From: Bacteroidota bacterium
GTDB lineage: Bacteria > Bacteroidota > Bacteroidia > Flavobacteriales > Weeksellaceae
DNA: 43,934 nt
NCBI GenBank assembly: GCA_023423715.1
Contig: JAFAFC010000011.1
Span: 1-43,934 of the forward strand
Reading direction: 5' to 3'
In this document: piece after piece, positions 34,420-42,662 of the stretch
How positions within the stretch are numbered: position 1 is the first letter of the stretch
Layout of the letters: each line of letters opens with the position of its first letter
Translations under genes and position numbers: made by a program
The notes under the pieces: model-generated
Told to the model about the DNA's origin: nothing
The model's database searches: none
What the model saw: only the letters and a program-made list of their open reading frames with translations

Positions 34420-35556
34420 CTATTTCACAAATCGTCTTGTAAAACGATTCGAATCAAAAGCCAAAGTTATGACATAACTAATAAGAAATCCTAAAATAGC
34501 AATCGATAGTATCTTTACCGTTGTTGGGAGCGTATTCAAATCTAAAAATACATCGGTTAACATTTGAACGATAATAAAATGCGAAAGGAAAATTCCAAAA
34601 GTTGCCGCCGAAACCTTTTTAATTATGGCTGATGGTTTTATATTCAATTTTTGAAAAACGATGAACAAAGCAAAAGTCATCATCGCAACATTAATGCTGC
34701 AGAAATACCAAACTTGCTCCAGATTAGCAACATCAGCTGGATAATATTTTTGGATCAACAAAAATCCAGAGATCGTTATTGCGAAGCCAACTAAAAATGT
34801 AGGAATAGCGATGCTTAATGTCTTTTTCCAAGACCAATTTAAAGGATATTTAAGAAGATAATATGCTAAAATAATGTAGCCTAAAAACCCAGAAAAATAA
34901 TAGAACGTCCCGAATTCGTTCCAATTACTGACGCCCCAAATACCGTTGTTCCCCCAGTTTCCTGGAAAGCCAAGCGCTGGAGCTAGCATTTTTATATACG
35001 GAATAAATAAAGAAATGATCCAGAAGCTTAAGAATATTTTGAGGTCTTTTTTGCTCGCATGATTAATCCAAACACCGAAAATAGGAATGATTAAATACAA
35101 ACCAACAAGCATATAAATATACCATAAAGGCGTTGTGTCGTAATTGAAATTGAAAACAGCCGTATAGATTTTAGTTAACGTGGCTTCAATTGTAAAATTA
35201 TTCATGTCGATTAATGCGCTATTACTGCTTTTAATGAAATTTAGATACATGTAAAAACAGATGGGAAGCATAATCGACCAAAAAATTAATGGAACCACGA
35301 TTCTTTTGATTCTTTTTTTATAGAATGTGGCTAAATCGGTGGTTACAGGAAATAGCAAAATCCCTGACATCATCGCAAATAGAGTAACGCAAGAGCGAAC
35401 AAGGCTTCCCCAAAAAACGCCAGTCACAAACGTTGAACTTCCGTCAAAAGTTCCTACAAAAGCATCACAACTATGCGAAATGACAACCATAAAGCAAGCT
35501 AAAATTCGTAAAAGATCAATCCAGGGTAGGTATTCTCTTTTTGCCGTGTTTTCCAT
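34420..35556 (-). CDS. Acyltransferase-3 family membrane protein
   Basis: Encodes 378 residues with about ten hydrophobic segments. The N-terminus (REYLPWIDLLRILACFMVVISHSCDAF) has the Acyl_transf_3 pattern of a WIDLLR opening followed by a catalytic-type His in VVISHS near residue 28. Later segments include TPLWYIYMLVGLYLIIPIFG and the conserved FGIFLSHFIIV near the C-terminus. Proteins of this family (OafA/WecH-like) acetylate or otherwise acylate sugars and lipids in the envelope. No polysaccharide gene is nearby, so the substrate is unknown. The small 49-residue gene follows closely on the same strand. Confidence 0.9.
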   Translation of the reverse strand: MENTAKREYLPWIDLLRILACFMVVISHSCDAFVGTFDGSSTFVTGVFWGSLVRSCVTLFAMMSGILLFPVTTDLATFYKKRIKRIVVPLIFWSIMLPICFYMYLNFIKSSNSALIDMNNFTIEATLTKIYTAVFNFNYDTTPLWYIYMLVGLYLIIPIFGVWINHASKKDLKIFLSFWIISLFIPYIKMLAPALGFPGNWGNNGIWGVSNWNEFGTFYYFSGFLGYIILAYYLLKYPLNWSWKKTLSIAIPTFLVGFAITISGFLLIQKYYPADVANLEQVWYFCSINVAMMTFALFIVFQKLNIKPSAIIKKVSAATFGIFLSHFIIVQMLTDVFLDLNTLPTTVKILSIAILGFLISYVITLAFDSNRFTRRFVK

Positions 35557-35635
35557 TTTTATTTGATGTTGATTTGAGGGAACAAACTAGGGAAAAAATG
35601 GTAGAATTTACGATGGTTTGCAATTTATTTAAATC

Positions 35636-35665
35636 AAAAAAACTTCTACAGCATTGTAGAAGTTT
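35636..35665 (-). terminator. Terminator of the leftward secreted-protein operon
   Basis: Perfect 11-bp stem, AAACTTCTACA / TGTAGAAGTTT, loop of 4. On the minus strand it is followed by a T run (A's at 35634-35642 on the plus strand). It lies 31 bp beyond the last stop codon of the operon. Confidence 0.92.
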
Positions 35666-35695
35666 CGTGTTAAAATTTAAAAATAGAGAGTTACG

Positions 35696-36313
35696 TTATT
35701 TGAGATCTGCTTTTACAAGCTTTTCTCCTTCTTTAATTTCGATAATTTCCATCAGAAAATCACTATGGGTAATTCTGTAATGTTCTCTACGATAATAGTT
35801 GATCGTTCTACCTGAATTACCATCGAATTGAGACCCGTTATACCGATCATTATATCCGGTTTCATTCCAAGGAAGCGTTCCCACGAGTATGTATTTTCCG
35901 GGCTTCATCTCGGGAAACGTAAAGTCGCCAACTTTGTTTGTAACACAGGTTAATCGATTTTCATAAGCCTTGGAATCCATGTAAACAATCTTGTTCTTCT
36001 TTACTTTTTCTTTTTTTCTTTTCAGATCATACCATTCGGCATAATATGCTGTGTAAGGGAAAAGTTCTACCGTGATTTGATTTGCATAAATTTTATCCGC
36101 AAACGGATTTTTAAAACCCAAAGGATCTCTCCGTTTCGTAAATGCTTTTCCCTTCAAGGTTGTGGTACCTTTTGCTAAGGCATTTCTTGCTTCAGCTTCA
36201 TCGAATTTGAGCGATGGAAAAATCTTTTCTCCAGATGCGTAATCGTCTTCTTGGTATTGCGAATATGAGTGAAGAGAAAGTCCGATCGCCAATAGGAACA
36301 GTATTTTTTGCAT
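35696..36313 (-). CDS. Secreted carboxypeptidase-regulatory-like protein, type A (copy 2)
   Basis: Encodes 205 residues from the ATG at 36313 (MQKILFLLAIGLSLHSYSQ, a signal peptide); an upstream in-frame Met would add nine residues before the signal and is rejected. Blocks shared with the A protein two genes upstream: EKIFP, LAKGTTTLKGKA, TVELFPYT, EWY, KKNKIVYMD, FPEMKPGKYIL, YNGSQFDGNSGR, NYY and MEIIEI. The FTFPEMKPGKYIL segment is the hallmark of the carboxypeptidase-regulatory-like beta-sandwich. Function unknown; a periplasmic or surface binding role is likely. It is the last gene of the five-gene leftward operon. Confidence 0.8.
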   Translation of the reverse strand: MQKILFLLAIGLSLHSYSQYQEDDYASGEKIFPSLKFDEAEARNALAKGTTTLKGKAFTKRRDPLGFKNPFADKIYANQITVELFPYTAYYAEWYDLKRKKEKVKKNKIVYMDSKAYENRLTCVTNKVGDFTFPEMKPGKYILVGTLPWNETGYNDRYNGSQFDGNSGRTINYYRREHYRITHSDFLMEIIEIKEGEKLVKADLK

Positions 36314-36361
36314 CGCCCTTTTTATATGTAAATATTCCATGAATCTTTTTTTTAATTGAAA

Positions 36362-36886
36362 TTACTTTGCTAGAGGAATATTGAAAGATCCATTTTCAAC
36401 GGTCATTGTACTAAGAACTTGTGATGCTTGACCAACCACCATAACTCCTGAAAAACTTCCTTTAACATGGGATGAAGAAATCTCATCTATTTTGAATGAA
36501 AATTCATCGTTCCAAGTTGTTCCTCTAGATGCTGTATGATTTTTTTGCTGGTTGTTTTCTAGCATCTCGTTATGGACAGCCAGAATAGAATACGGCGTAT
36601 TATCGTCTAAAGAATACGATCCGGCTGGTACTTTTTCGGCATCTGTCAAAATTGTAATCATCAAATTCGTATTGTCGTGCTTACCGATTATTTCAAGATA
36701 ATTGCTGTTATCTACCCATCGTGCTCTCACATTAGTATAAACAACTTCTTTTCCATTTATGGTCGCTTTTAATGTTTCACTTCCGGCACCTGCAATGTCA
36801 TCATCGCTTCCATTACTGCAGCTTGTAAACGTGAAAGCTATTAATGCAAAAAGGAAAACCAGAATTGTGTTCGTTCTACTTTTCAT
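36362..36886 (-). CDS. Surface lipoprotein, type B (copy 2)
   Basis: Encodes 174 residues. The lipobox is FTSC (Cys23), followed by SNGSDDD, an acidic stretch of the kind that sends lipoproteins to the cell surface in Flavobacteriia. The mature part is a beta-rich domain: LKATINGKEVVYTNV, then SSHVKGSFSGVMVV and TVENGSFNIPL near the end. These blocks match the B protein upstream (FLRCKIDGKLREFNY, KGTFSGVL, VTDGEFAAPYN), so the two are paralogues. No catalytic motif is visible. It lies 18 bp after the first A gene and 48 bp before the second. Confidence 0.8.
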   Translation of the reverse strand: MKSRTNTILVFLFALIAFTFTSCSNGSDDDIAGAGSETLKATINGKEVVYTNVRARWVDNSNYLEIIGKHDNTNLMITILTDAEKVPAGSYSLDDNTPYSILAVHNEMLENNQQKNHTASRGTTWNDEFSFKIDEISSSHVKGSFSGVMVVGQASQVLSTMTVENGSFNIPLAK

Positions 36887-36904
36887 ACTTGTCTTTTTTG
36901 TAAT

Positions 36905-37513
36905 TTATCTTAAATGTTGAGTTACTTCGGATTTTCCTTCTTCAATTTCAATTATTCGCATGACTCTAGAATGTTGCTGAATCGTGTAATTTTCGTCGGT
37001 ATAATAGTTGACCATTCGTCCCGAATTTCCATCAAATTGACTTCCGTTGTAATATCTTTTTGAAACGCCTTCTTTCCAAGGAATTATGGTAAATAAAATA
37101 TATTTTCCTGGTTTCATGTTGGGGAATTCAAATACTCCTTTTTCGTTTGTTACTGCAGTTAATTTGTATTTGTATGCTTCAGTATCCATGTAAACAATCT
37201 TATTTTTTCTTAGATTTTCTTTTTTCTTTTTCAGATTGTACCATTCGTCAAAATAAGGTGTGTAAGGAAATAGTTCCACCGTAACGTTGATGCCAATAAG
37301 AGAGGGAGCGCCTATTACCCATTGTTTGCTTTTACCTGGTGTCGCTTTTGTTATTGCTTTTCCCTTTAATGTGGTCGTGCCTTTTGCTAAACCGATTCGA
37401 GCTGCTTCGGCATCAAATTTTTGGGTTGGAAAAATCTTTTCTTCAACTCTGTTTTGCGCGTTTGAAAATAGACTACAAAGTAACAGTATGGGGATTATCG
37501 CTATATTTTTCAT
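36905..37513 (-). CDS. Secreted carboxypeptidase-regulatory-like protein, type A (copy 1)
   Basis: Encodes 202 residues with signal peptide MKNIAIIPILLLCSLFSNAQ. The conserved core runs EKIFPTQKFD, LAKGTTTLKGKAITK, TVELFPYTPYFDEWYNL, RKNKIVYMDTEAY, FEFPNMKPGKYILF, YYNGSQFDGNSGR and MRIIEIEEG. The segment VTNEKGVFEFPNMKPGKYILF marks the regulatory-like fold. It differs from copy 2 mainly in the middle (~55-70) and the last ten residues. Part of the operon; the preceding B gene is 106 bp upstream, a larger gap than the others. Confidence 0.8.
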   Translation of the reverse strand: MKNIAIIPILLLCSLFSNAQNRVEEKIFPTQKFDAEAARIGLAKGTTTLKGKAITKATPGKSKQWVIGAPSLIGINVTVELFPYTPYFDEWYNLKKKKENLRKNKIVYMDTEAYKYKLTAVTNEKGVFEFPNMKPGKYILFTIIPWKEGVSKRYYNGSQFDGNSGRMVNYYTDENYTIQQHSRVMRIIEIEEGKSEVTQHLR

Positions 37514-37619
37514 GAGATATCTTCATTAAATTATTCTACCCTAATTTTTTTCACTACTCATTTTCTAAAGAATATTGAGTTTTTAATTTAAATACGTTAA
37601 CTCAATAAAATATTTAATT

Positions 37620-38144
37620 TTAGTTGTATGGAGCCGCAAACTCACCATCTGTAACGGTCATATAAGTGTCAGCATGACGTAAAACTCCTGAGAAAGTTCC
37701 CTTTACACCCCATTTTGTAATACTTGTAATGGTTAATGTAAATGATGAACCATCATTTCCATTTGCTCTATAACTTGTAGTACCATTGCTAGTTTGAATG
37801 TAATATTGACCAATAAGTTCTGGACCCTGACCATTTGCAACCGTATATGTGGCTTCCTTAGCGCCGTCGTCTGACACTAATTGAAAATCGAACCCTGGAG
37901 ATTTTGCAGGATCTTTCTCTTCTAAACCGCCAATGGTTACAAAATGGATAGAATTAAAATCATCAGGTCTGTCGTTTGCACTTAAACTATAGTTAAATTC
38001 ACGAAGTTTGCCATCGATTTTACATCTTAAAAAGCTTACTTCATCATTCACATCATCGTCACCATTACTGCAAGCTCCGAAAATCATTAGAGAGAAGATG
38101 GCAAAAGCTAAATAGTATTGTACTTTTTTTATTTTTTTCATCAT
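37620..38144 (-). CDS. Surface lipoprotein, type B (copy 1)
   Basis: Encodes 174 residues from the ATG at 38144; a second Met follows. The lipobox is FGAC (Cys25), then SNGDDDVND, again an acidic surface-export-like signal. The mature domain has FLRCKIDGKLREFNYSL, EATYTVANGQGP, GSSFTLTITSITKWGVKGTFSGVL and TVTDGEFAAPYN, matching B copy 2. Its ATG overlaps the TAA of the preceding gene as TAATG, so translation is probably coupled. The family resembles small lipoproteins common near SusCD loci in Flavobacteriia; function unknown. Confidence 0.8.
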   Translation of the reverse strand: MMKKIKKVQYYLAFAIFSLMIFGACSNGDDDVNDEVSFLRCKIDGKLREFNYSLSANDRPDDFNSIHFVTIGGLEEKDPAKSPGFDFQLVSDDGAKEATYTVANGQGPELIGQYYIQTSNGTTSYRANGNDGSSFTLTITSITKWGVKGTFSGVLRHADTYMTVTDGEFAAPYN

Positions 38145-38617
38145 TATAATTTTAAAGAAATTACACCTTCTTCTAACTCAAGAACATTCTTGTCAGAGAA
38201 GGTAATTTTATTTGTTTTTTGCAATTTTTTATACAAATCTTCTGTTGAACCTTCATGATTTACCGTAATAGTAGATTTTGATTTGTTGAATTTTGACTGT
38301 ACAGATTCAACGCCTTTAACCGATTCTATTGATGATTTTAAATCATTAATGGTCTCTAAAGGAGCATTTGAAATTGTAATGATGGTTTTGGAAACGGAAT
38401 TGTTTTCTTTCGTTGTTGCGTTATTTTCTTCGGTCTTTTTTTTCTTTCCAAAAACACCAGCAACTTTACCGCCTGTTTTTGAAGCACGATCCGCTGTATT
38501 TCCTGCTCTATCAGCTTTATTTATTAAATTATCTACTTTGTCAAAAATACTTTGAGCACGAAGTTGATTAATTCCTAAACCAACAAATAGTAGTAGTAAT
38601 GCAAATTCTGTTTTCAT
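38144..38617 (-). CDS. Secreted protein with HMA-like C-terminal domain, type C
   Basis: Encodes 157 residues from the ATG at 38617 (MKTEFALLLLFVGLG, signal peptide ending RAQ); the frame is open 21 codons further upstream but that covers the promoter box. Residues ~25-60 are rich in Lys/Ala/Asp (DNLINKADRAGNTADRASKTGGKVAGVFGKKKK). The C-terminal ~75 residues (TIITISNAPLETINDLKSSIES..., GVESVQSKFN, STITVNHEGSTEDLYKKLQK) have the beta-alpha-beta pattern of heavy-metal-associated domains but no CxxC, so metal binding is unlikely. First gene of the operon; its stop overlaps the next start. Confidence 0.75.
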   Translation of the reverse strand: MKTEFALLLLFVGLGINQLRAQSIFDKVDNLINKADRAGNTADRASKTGGKVAGVFGKKKKTEENNATTKENNSVSKTIITISNAPLETINDLKSSIESVKGVESVQSKFNKSKSTITVNHEGSTEDLYKKLQKTNKITFSDKNVLELEEGVISLKL

Positions 38618-38643
38618 AATATTTACTTTTAAAATTACTATAA

Positions 38644-38674
38644 CAAAATTATAGGCAAGCCGTACCTTATACAA
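38644..38674 (-). promoter_or_regulatory. Promoter of the C-B-A-B-A operon, TTG-N20-TAATTTTG
   Basis: On the minus strand, TTG (38674-38672) and TAATTTTG (38651-38644) are spaced exactly 20 bp, a full match to the Bacteroidota consensus, 26 bp before the ATG at 38617. The repeated TTAGGGT elements lie directly upstream. Confidence 0.8.
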
Positions 38675-38683
38675 TACCAATGA

Positions 38684-38714
38684 TTAGGGTTTTTCACCCT
38701 CCTAATGTTAGGGT
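38684..38714. promoter_or_regulatory. TTAGGGT repeat cluster, candidate response-regulator site
   Basis: TTAGGGT occurs at 38684-38690 and 38708-38714, with an inverted ACCCT-CC-TAA between them at 38696-38705. TTAGG / CCTAA form an inverted repeat over 38684-38705, and CACCCT / AGGGTG another over 38695-38715. The cluster begins 9 bp upstream of the -33 box of the operon and ends just before the stop codon of the response-regulator gene. Recognition by that regulator is inference. Confidence 0.5.
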
Positions 38715-38720
38715 GTTTTG

Positions 38721-39344
38721 CTAGATCATTTTATTCTGAACGAGAAGCATTAGTAATTCGGAGGTGTTTTTTACATCGAATTTTTGGAGAAGATTTTTTC
38801 TGTAGGTGTCCACAGTGAAACGGCTAAGGAATAGCTCATCGGCAATAATCGCCGTTGTTTTTCCTTGGGCTAAAAGTTCGATAAGTTGTTTTTCTCTCTT
38901 GGTGATTGATGGGAATTCATTTTTAGAAGTTTCGAACATCAATTTGCGGATTTCGTCATTCAAAATCATTTTTCCTTTAGCAGCTTCTTCGATCCCGTCT
39001 AAAATTTCTTCCGAGGGAGCACTTTTCAGAATAAAGCCAGAAGCGCCGTTTTGTAACATCGTATTAATCGTACTTTGTTCTGCCTGATTGCTAAAACCAA
39101 TGATGATTGTATCTGGACTTAATGTTTTTATTTCTTTGCAAAAATCAACTCCATTTCCATCTGGCAAAACGATATCAAGAAGAATAATGTCTATTTTTTG
39201 AGTTTGAAAGGCTTCAATCACCGATTTTCCATTGAAGAAACTGATTACTTCATACTTGTTTACCGACTGCAAAAGGGATTTCAAACCATCAACAACAATA
39301 GGATGATCATCTACAATCGCGATGATTTTCGGGTTTTCAGACAT
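38721..39344 (-). CDS. LuxR/NarL-type response regulator
   Basis: Encodes 207 residues. The receiver domain has the acidic pair at Asp12-Asp13, phospho-acceptor Asp57 in LLDIVLPDG, and the conserved Lys in LKSAP near residue 107. The C-terminal LuxR-type helix-turn-helix reads ITKREKQLIELLAQGKTTAII...FLSRFTVDTYRKNLLQKFDVKNTSELL. Such regulators bind DNA as phosphorylated dimers. Its start overlaps the kinase stop by 8 nt, so the two are translationally coupled. The secreted-protein operon begins 103 bp beyond its stop and is the likely target. Confidence 0.95.
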   Translation of the reverse strand: MSENPKIIAIVDDHPIVVDGLKSLLQSVNKYEVISFFNGKSVIEAFQTQKIDIILLDIVLPDGNGVDFCKEIKTLSPDTIIIGFSNQAEQSTINTMLQNGASGFILKSAPSEEILDGIEEAAKGKMILNDEIRKLMFETSKNEFPSITKREKQLIELLAQGKTTAIIADELFLSRFTVDTYRKNLLQKFDVKNTSELLMLLVQNKMI

Positions 39345-41280
39345 ACACTTCGATATTTATTGTGGTTCCTTGATTGATTGCGCTATCAATATCAATTTTT
39401 CCGTTGAGGTAGGTAACGCGATTTTTTACATTTTCTAAACCAATTCCTTTGGAAATAGGCGTTTTAGAACGATCAAATCCTTTACCATTATCTTCAATCG
39501 TGATGAAAAAAGTTTTTTCGTTTTGGATGCATTGGATCAAAACGTGTTTGGCTTCGCCGTGTTTAATCGAATTTATCAAAAGTTCTTGAACAATACGATA
39601 AATGTTAACTTGTGAATTGAGTTTCATATTCGCATCAAAATCGTTCGTTTGCAACTCAACTTTTGTGTCTTGAGTCGTTAAAGAATGTTGTAGATCGACC
39701 AACGCAATCTTCAAACCGGAACGAACAAGGGTTTCGGGCATCATGTTTCTAGAAATTCGTCTCAATTCATCGATCGATTTTTCGAGCTGATGAATGGTTT
39801 CATCCAAAACAGGGTTTGTTTTTGGATTTTGTTGCCCCGATAATTTTATTTTGATTCCAGATAAAGTTCCGCCCAGCCCATCGTGAAGGTCCCTTGCAAT
39901 ACGTTGTCTTTCGGTTTCTTCGCCTTCCATCATTGCTTTTACAAGTTGTAACTTTTTCTCTTGTTGTATTTCCTTGAGTTCGAATTTTGAATTTCGCTTA
40001 TGATTTCGATACAATAAGCCAACAAAAATAAGAGCTAAACAGAAAACACAAATTCCAATTCCGAGTAACCAATTAAGTAGATTTTGATTTTTTTGTCTTA
40101 GAAGAGCTTCTTTTTTTTCGGATTCTAATTGAAGTATTTTTTTTTCTTTTACGGTGTTGTTAAATTTTAATTCTGTTTTTGCAATTTCCTCTTTTAGGTT
40201 TTTAGCATACATGGTATCGCGAATGGTACTGTATTTTTTTTGCCATAAATAGGCGTTTTTGTAATCATTCAACTTTTCATACGTATTCGAAAATTCATAG
40301 CTGAACATCGCTTGTTCTTCGGTGAAATCATACACCTTATTGTCATACGTTTTCTTTAAAGCATCTAAAGCATTATTGTATTGGTTGAGTTCTGTATAGA
40401 CTTTGTATAATTGATATTGCAAACTGTTTTTCTGTATCGTATTTCCTAATTTATCTGCTATTTGTATTCCTTCTTTTAAGATTTTTGCCGCTTTTTCGTT
40501 CTGATTAACCATTCGATAGTACAAACTTTTATTAAGCAAATTATCCAAATGAATATCAGAAAGCGGTCGTTTTTGCAATAGCTTATCCGTCTGGTCAATA
40601 ATTACTTTTGCTTGTTTCGGCTGTTTTAAAAAGCAAAGGGTTCTGGCTCGATAAATTTTTGCAACAAGAAGACGATCCAAATCAGCCTTACTATTTTCAA
40701 GAATTTCTTCGGCTTTTTGCAGCTTTTCTTCAGCTTGTTTGTAAAGTAATTGATTCATCAACACCATACCGATATCCGTGTAATAAATTCCTACTAGATC
40801 ATGCGCATTCGCTTTTTCCGCAAGTGGAATAGCTTTGTTCTGTATAGTCTCCATCATGCCTTTTTCATTGTTTTTCAATTGCAAAAGGACCCCATAACTT
40901 CGCCAAGCACGAGCTCGAAATTTATACGCTTCCGTCGTATTGAATTTTGAAAACATTTTTTCGCTTTCAAGAAACTTCTTACTTGCTTTTTCTGGATTAA
41001 CATCAAACAAATAATTGGCTTCGTAGAATGCAGAAACTGCTTTTAAATAGGAATTTGTCCCAACGGTTTTATCACCTTGAAGTAGATATTGTTTAGATTT
41101 TATACTGTCGGTATAGCTCCAATGATCAGATAATAAAAAAGCAATGCGCGTTTTTACACTATCGGATTTTGAGGTTTTAAGCAGCGTTGTAAGGCTGTCA
41201 ACTTGTTTTTTATTTGATATATGTTGTGCGTTTGAAAGAGTTGAAAACAACAAAAAGAAATACAGTAAAAACAACTTCAT
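39337..41280 (-). CDS. TPR sensor histidine kinase (HisKA_3 type)
   Basis: Encodes 647 residues from the ATG at 41280 (MKLFLLYFFLLFSTLSNAQ, signal peptide); two earlier Met codons would put 12 polar residues before the signal and are rejected. The periplasmic part (~20-370) is helical with repeated TPR-like units. A transmembrane segment (~398-420, LLGIGICVFCLALIFVGLLY) is followed by a coiled coil, the dimerisation motif ERQRIARDLHDGLGG with phospho-acceptor His466, and an ATPase domain with NSIKHGEAKH, EDNGKGFD and GIGLENVKNRV. It phosphorylates the adjacent regulator. The periplasmic TPR sensor suggests a peptide or protein ligand. Confidence 0.93.
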   Translation of the reverse strand: MKLFLLYFFLLFSTLSNAQHISNKKQVDSLTTLLKTSKSDSVKTRIAFLLSDHWSYTDSIKSKQYLLQGDKTVGTNSYLKAVSAFYEANYLFDVNPEKASKKFLESEKMFSKFNTTEAYKFRARAWRSYGVLLQLKNNEKGMMETIQNKAIPLAEKANAHDLVGIYYTDIGMVLMNQLLYKQAEEKLQKAEEILENSKADLDRLLVAKIYRARTLCFLKQPKQAKVIIDQTDKLLQKRPLSDIHLDNLLNKSLYYRMVNQNEKAAKILKEGIQIADKLGNTIQKNSLQYQLYKVYTELNQYNNALDALKKTYDNKVYDFTEEQAMFSYEFSNTYEKLNDYKNAYLWQKKYSTIRDTMYAKNLKEEIAKTELKFNNTVKEKKILQLESEKKEALLRQKNQNLLNWLLGIGICVFCLALIFVGLLYRNHKRNSKFELKEIQQEKKLQLVKAMMEGEETERQRIARDLHDGLGGTLSGIKIKLSGQQNPKTNPVLDETIHQLEKSIDELRRISRNMMPETLVRSGLKIALVDLQHSLTTQDTKVELQTNDFDANMKLNSQVNIYRIVQELLINSIKHGEAKHVLIQCIQNEKTFFITIEDNGKGFDRSKTPISKGIGLENVKNRVTYLNGKIDIDSAINQGTTINIEVYV

Positions 41281-41420
41281 CTTTTGGCTAAATATATAAT
41301 TCTCAAATATCATCATTTTATTAGATATGAAAAATACCTAAAAATAGGAGGTTCTATTGAATATGCTAATCTAATGGCGAAAAATTATTTAAAAACAAAA
41401 GTTTTTCAGAAATTTGCAGG

Positions 41421-42644
41421 ATGCATCCACGAGAACTGAAAATCGAAGATTTTACTTACGATTTGCCCAACGAAAAAATAGCGTACAATCCTGCTAATCC
41501 AAGAGATTCTTCCAAATTATTGGTGTATAAAAATGGTGAAATTTCGCAGGATATTTATCAACATATTTCGTCGTATTTACCGAAAGACTCTGTTTTAGTT
41601 TTCAACGACACAAAAGTGATTAAGTCACGCATTTTCTTTCAGAACGAAACGGGCGCGACTATTGAAGTTTTCTGTTTGGAACCTCATGGTGAAAATGTGA
41701 ATTATGAAGCGTGTTTTCAGAAAAAAGGTTCTGTTTTGTGGACATGCCTTATTGGAAAAGTGGCAAAATGGAGAAAGCCACAACTCACAAAAAAACTTCA
41801 AGTCAATGGAGTACAAGTGGAACTTTCGGCAGAAATTATGGAGAAATTACCCGATTCGTATGTGGTGAAATTAGCATGGACGCCCGAGGAATTACCTTTT
41901 GCCGATGTTGTCGATGCAGCTGGAGTAACACCACTTCCACCATACATCAAACGAATTGCCGATAAAACCGATGAAGAAACCTATCAGACGGTATATTCCG
42001 AACATGATGGTTCTGTAGCGGCTCCAACCGCTGGTTTGCATTTCACAAAACGTATTTTAGATGATCTTTCTGAAAATGGAATTTCAACTTTGTTTATAAC
42101 GCTACACGTTGGTGCTGGAACGTTCAAACCAGTGAAAACAGAAACAATGGAAGATCATATCATGCATTCAGAATGTATGAATATTACATTGGAGTTTCTA
42201 GAAAATTTGCTTTCCAAAATTGATCAACCGGTTATTCCTGTTGGTACAACATCGATGCGAACAGTGGAAAGTATCTATTGGATGGGAAATAAAATTGCTC
42301 ACAATCCTACTATTTCTGTTGAAAAATTAAAAGTAACGCAATGGGAACCTTATGAAACGAAAGATTTAGTTTTAGCAGAAGATGCTTTAAAAGCCTTTAT
42401 TGATTGGCTAAAAATGAATAATCAAACCCATATTTCTGTGGAAACGGAAATTATTATTGCGCCTTCTTATCAATTTAAAATAGCAAAAGGTTTGGTGACC
42501 AACTTCCATCAACCGCAATCGACATTATTGTTGTTGGTTTCGGCTTTAATAGGCGATAAGTGGAAAGAAATTTACGAATACGCTTTCCAAAATGATTTCC
42601 GATTTTTAAGTTACGGCGACGGAAGTTTATTGTTGCCAAGTTAA
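41421..42644 (+). CDS. queA: QueA-family S-adenosylmethionine:tRNA ribosyltransferase-isomerase (long form)
   Basis: Encodes 407 residues, about 55 longer than typical QueA. Core motifs are present: FNDTKVIKSR, APTAGLHFT, HVGAGTFKPV, HSECM, VGTTSMRTVES, TNFHQPQSTLLLLVSALIG and FLSYGDGSLL. QueA makes epoxyqueuosine in tRNA from preQ1 and S-adenosylmethionine. The extra residues lie mostly in the N-terminal half (~95-150) and in the ~300-340 region. Bacteroidota often carry this long QueA-like paralogue in addition to a standard QueA, so the exact activity is uncertain. A possible -7-like box (GAAATTTG) ends 4 bp before the ATG, too close for a normal leader. Confidence 0.8.
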   Translation: MHPRELKIEDFTYDLPNEKIAYNPANPRDSSKLLVYKNGEISQDIYQHISSYLPKDSVLVFNDTKVIKSRIFFQNETGATIEVFCLEPHGENVNYEACFQKKGSVLWTCLIGKVAKWRKPQLTKKLQVNGVQVELSAEIMEKLPDSYVVKLAWTPEELPFADVVDAAGVTPLPPYIKRIADKTDEETYQTVYSEHDGSVAAPTAGLHFTKRILDDLSENGISTLFITLHVGAGTFKPVKTETMEDHIMHSECMNITLEFLENLLSKIDQPVIPVGTTSMRTVESIYWMGNKIAHNPTISVEKLKVTQWEPYETKDLVLAEDALKAFIDWLKMNNQTHISVETEIIIAPSYQFKIAKGLVTNFHQPQSTLLLLVSALIGDKWKEIYEYAFQNDFRFLSYGDGSLLLPS

Positions 42645-42662
42645 ATTGTGTAATTTTAATGG

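Noticed and set aside
37573..37607. Inverted repeat TATTGAGTT / AACTCAATA between B1 and A1 as an internal terminator
   Set aside because: The spacer is 17 nt and no T run follows on the minus strand; it may be a weak attenuator or chance in A/T-rich DNA.
38618..38680. Upstream extension of the type C secreted protein
   Set aside because: The added residues precede a perfect signal peptide and are encoded over the -7 box of the operon promoter.
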